Shown: piece by piece, positions 5,006 through 7,087 of the stretch
Layout: every line of letters begins with the position of its first letter
Numbering within the stretch: the stretch's first letter is position 1
Source: Melioribacter sp.
GTDB taxonomy: Bacteria; Bacteroidota; Ignavibacteria; Ignavibacteriales; Melioribacteraceae
Direction: 5' to 3'
DNA: 7,087 nt
Assembly: GCA_016841125.1 (NCBI GenBank)
Contig: JAENZU010000174.1
Span: 1 to 7,087, forward strand
Made by a program: the position numbers and the translations under genes
Notes under the pieces: generated by a model
The model's database searches: none
Seen by the model: only the letters and a program-made list of their open reading frames with translations
Told to the model about the DNA's origin: nothing

Positions 5006-7087
5006 ATGAAAAATTTACTTTTCATTACACTTTTCGTTGGACTTATATTTACAAATGTTTGGGGGCAGATTATTAGTCAGTATGTTGAAACAGATGCTGG
5101 CACAACACCAAAAGGTATAGAAATTTGGAATAATACCTCATCAAGCCTTGACTTTTCTATTAATAATCTAGTAATAGAAAAGGGCACTAACGGTGGTGTT
5201 CCAGCACCCGATTTTACTCTTAGTAGTGGTACATTGGCAGCAGGGTCAGTAATTGTTATTGGAACTTCGGATATGGAGGCAATAACAACTAGTAACGGCG
5301 CAATTTTTTATTTAGAAGGTTTTACATTCAATGGAGATGATGCATTAGTAGTAAAATATGGGGGAACTACAACTGATGTTTTCGGAACTCCGGGGGATAA
5401 TAGCACTTGGAGTGGCAATGGAGTTTCTTCCGCTGACCAAAATATTTCTTTAAAATCTGGTATTACATTAGGGGATACTGATGGTTGGACAGACCCGAGT
5501 GAGAGATTTGAAACAACTTCAACAAATCCATCAGGCATTGGAGGATTAGATGGTTTTGGGCTTGCTCCAGTTGCAAGTGGTGCCACCACTGTTCAGTTTT
5601 CAGCAGTATCAGCAACAGTAGGAGAAGGGGATGGCACTTATAACTTAACTTTAAGTATTACTAACGAAGATGGAAGTAACCCTACTCAATGCGAGGTTGC
5701 ATTAACTTCGGGATCGGCCGCTGATATAAATAATTATACTTCTCAAACGGTTACATTTCCAGCCGCGAGTGCTGCTGATCAGACTATGACTTTAACAATA
5801 ACAGATGATTCTGATTTTGAAGGTGACGAAACTTTAACTTTCAGCATTCAGAATGTTACCGGTGGAAATAGTGCTGTAGCCGGTTCTCCGAGTTCATTTG
5901 ATTTAATAATCACTGATAATGATCCTGGAATCACAGTTGATCCAACTTCTTTAACCGGGTTTACTTATGAAGTTGGAAATGGTCCATCAGCTGAACAAAC
6001 TTTTACGGTTTCGGGTATAAACCTTTCTGCTGATATTAGTATAACTCCACCTACAAATTATGAAATATCAACTGGTACGGGAGGTTCATTTGTCGCAACA
6101 AGCCCAATTACTTTGACGCAGAGTGGAGGTATTGTAGCTTCAACAACAATTTATGTTAGGTTAAAAGCAGGTTTAAGTGTCGGCGATTATAATAATGAAG
6201 ATATCGCCTCAAGTTCCGGAGCCACAAGTCAAACAGTAACTTGCAGTGGGATGGTTGCCCCAGCAGGTAGTTCAAACCCATTCTTAGAAAATTGGGATTT
6301 TGAAATATGGACAGATGTATCCAATGCTCAAGATTGGATTTTTACCCCCGATGGAACAGATATTAGCTTTTCACGATCCAATGAAGGTGAGGGAAAAGGT
6401 GATACAGGTTATGCATTAAAAATATCAGCAAATTCGGATGGTAGTGGTTACGATGGAGAATTTGAAGCTACAATAATAAATATTGATGATGGCGTAGATT
6501 ATGGAAATCTAACAATATATACTAAATCACCAAATGGTGATAACAAATTATGGTTAAGATTTTGGGATACCAGATGGTATGATGCGGGTGATATTCAGGT
6601 AGGATCTGATTATGATGAGGATTCGTATAGTTCTGGAAATAATTCAGATTGGACAGCTTATTCTATTAATGTGGGCACGGCTCCAACAGACGCTGTAAAA
6701 TTACGAGTTAATTTCAGGGTCTATGTTCAGTCCAGTTTTTTAGCTGGTGATTACATATTATTGGATGAATTAATGTTGGACGATAATCCTCTCCCCGTTG
6801 AACTAACCTCTTTCACAGCGTCAGTGGTCAGTAATTCCATTCAACTCCAATGGAAGACGGCAACAGAAATAGATAATTACGGTTTTGAAATCGAAAGAAC
6901 CTCACCCCTTCCCTCTCTTTACCAAGGAGAGGGTGGCGACGAAGTCGGCGGGAGAGGTTGGGAACAAGTTGGATTTGTTCAAGGTAACGGCACAAGCAGC
7001 TCACCCAAAAATTATGAATTCGTTGATCAGAATTTAACAGAGAACGGAGTCTATGCATACAGATTAAAACAGATCGACAATAACGGC
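5006..7087 (+). CDS. Secreted multidomain surface protein, probable type IX secretion substrate (3' end outside window)
   Basis: 694 codons are open to the window edge with no stop. Residues 1-20 are a signal peptide (MKN, hydrophobic core, cleavage likely after VWG). Residues ~21-185 look like a lamin-tail (LTD) domain: ISQYVET...GIEIWNN, FNGDDALVVKYGG, DVFGTPGD, then DPSERFETTSTNP. Residues ~194-306 are a Calx-beta domain, with VQFSAVSATVGEGDGTY, the acidic DDSDFEGDETL (267-277) and the closing ITDND (302-306). Residues ~309-417 are an Ig-like module frequent in Bacteroidota-type exoproteins. Residues ~424-593 resemble a jelly-roll carbohydrate-binding module (NWDFEIW...YILLDELML). From 596 comes LPVELTSF and a fibronectin-like fold (QLQWKTATEIDNYGFEIER) that in such proteins usually precedes the type IX sorting domain, which would lie downstream. 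Residues ~632-651 are encoded by a palindromic insertion. No catalytic domain is visible; adhesion or glycan binding is only a guess. Confidence 0.9.
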   Translation, partial: MKNLLFITLFVGLIFTNVWGQIISQYVETDAGTTPKGIEIWNNTSSSLDFSINNLVIEKGTNGGVPAPDFTLSSGTLAAGSVIVIGTSDMEAITTSNGAIFYLEGFTFNGDDALVVKYGGTTTDVFGTPGDNSTWSGNGVSSADQNISLKSGITLGDTDGWTDPSERFETTSTNPSGIGGLDGFGLAPVASGATTVQFSAVSATVGEGDGTYNLTLSITNEDGSNPTQCEVALTSGSAADINNYTSQTVTFPAASAADQTMTLTITDDSDFEGDETLTFSIQNVTGGNSAVAGSPSSFDLIITDNDPGITVDPTSLTGFTYEVGNGPSAEQTFTVSGINLSADISITPPTNYEISTGTGGSFVATSPITLTQSGGIVASTTIYVRLKAGLSVGDYNNEDIASSSGATSQTVTCSGMVAPAGSSNPFLENWDFEIWTDVSNAQDWIFTPDGTDISFSRSNEGEGKGDTGYALKISANSDGSGYDGEFEATIINIDDGVDYGNLTIYTKSPNGDNKLWLRFWDTRWYDAGDIQVGSDYDEDSYSSGNNSDWTAYSINVGTAPTDAVKLRVNFRVYVQSSFLAGDYILLDELMLDDNPLPVELTSFTASVVSNSIQLQWKTATEIDNYGFEIERTSPLPSLYQGEGGDEVGGRGWEQVGFVQGNGTSSSPKNYEFVDQNLTENGVYAYRLKQIDNNG
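6898..6959. repeat. GC-rich palindromic element inserted in frame in the secreted-protein gene
   Basis: CCCTCTC (6911-6917) and GAGAGGG (6927-6933) are perfect arms; with one G-U and two A-T pairs the stem reaches 10 bp with a 3-base loop. AACCTC (6898-6903) and GAGGTT (6954-6959) form an outer pair, and CGAC-GAA-GTCG (6937-6947) a small extra hairpin. By hand count the segment is about 60% GC in an AT-rich gene. It adds about 20 residues (T632-G651, including SPLPSLYQGEGG) between FEIER and WEQVGFV, where related modules need only a short loop. It resembles dispersed CCTCACCC...GGAGAGGG palindromes that I recall from other bacterial genomes. Confidence 0.7.

Noticed and set aside
5308..5589. 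Antisense open frame inside the secreted-protein gene
   Set aside because: It lies wholly opposite the conserved LTD-like domain coding sequence, so it is a shadow of that gene.

Overview
The window is AT-rich, with all four protein genes on the + strand. It looks like a surface-polysaccharide locus followed by a secreted-protein gene from a member of the FCB group. Ignavibacteria/Ignavibacteriota (Melioribacter/Ignavibacterium-like) is the best guess. This rests on the secreted protein, which carries the 'LPVELTSF...W.TATE..NYGFEIER' module that usually precedes a type IX secretion sorting domain, and on intergenic repeats of a kind I associate with such genomes. The phylum is inferred from recall, not tested.

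Layout. (1) 2-940: C-terminal half of a large FlaA1/CapD/WbpM-type UDP-sugar 4,6-dehydratase, cut by the window edge. (2) 937-2553: a Wzi-like outer-membrane barrel protein that overlaps the dehydratase by ATGA. (3) 2554-2874: a repeat-filled gap with a heptamer tract, a CACAAAG/CTTTGTG cluster, a terminator-like hairpin, and a candidate promoter with a dyad. (4) 2875-4038: a DegT/DnrJ/EryC1/StrS PLP-dependent sugar aminotransferase. (5) 4039-5005: almost 1 kb without a convincing gene, largely a mosaic of short repeat families that partly match those in the first gap, then AT-rich leader DNA. (6) 5006-7087: a signal-peptide-bearing, multidomain secreted protein (lamin-tail-like, Calx-beta, Ig-like, carbohydrate-binding-like, then the LPVELTSF module). 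It is open to the end of the window.

How the genes work together. The dehydratase makes a 4-keto-6-deoxy UDP-amino-sugar and the aminotransferase makes an amino sugar. Both would feed a capsule, O-antigen or exopolysaccharide pathway, and the Wzi-like protein would hold or export the polymer at the outer membrane. The secreted protein is probably a separate transcription unit with its own strong ribosome binding site.

The most unusual content is the repeat DNA. Both long gaps begin a few bases after a stop codon with 7-bp-phased tracts, and several quite different sequence words keep the same 7-bp period. A palindromic, GC-rich element of about 60 bp also sits in frame inside the last gene and adds about 20 residues to a predicted surface loop. 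I saw no transposase, CRISPR array, tRNA, rRNA or defence gene.
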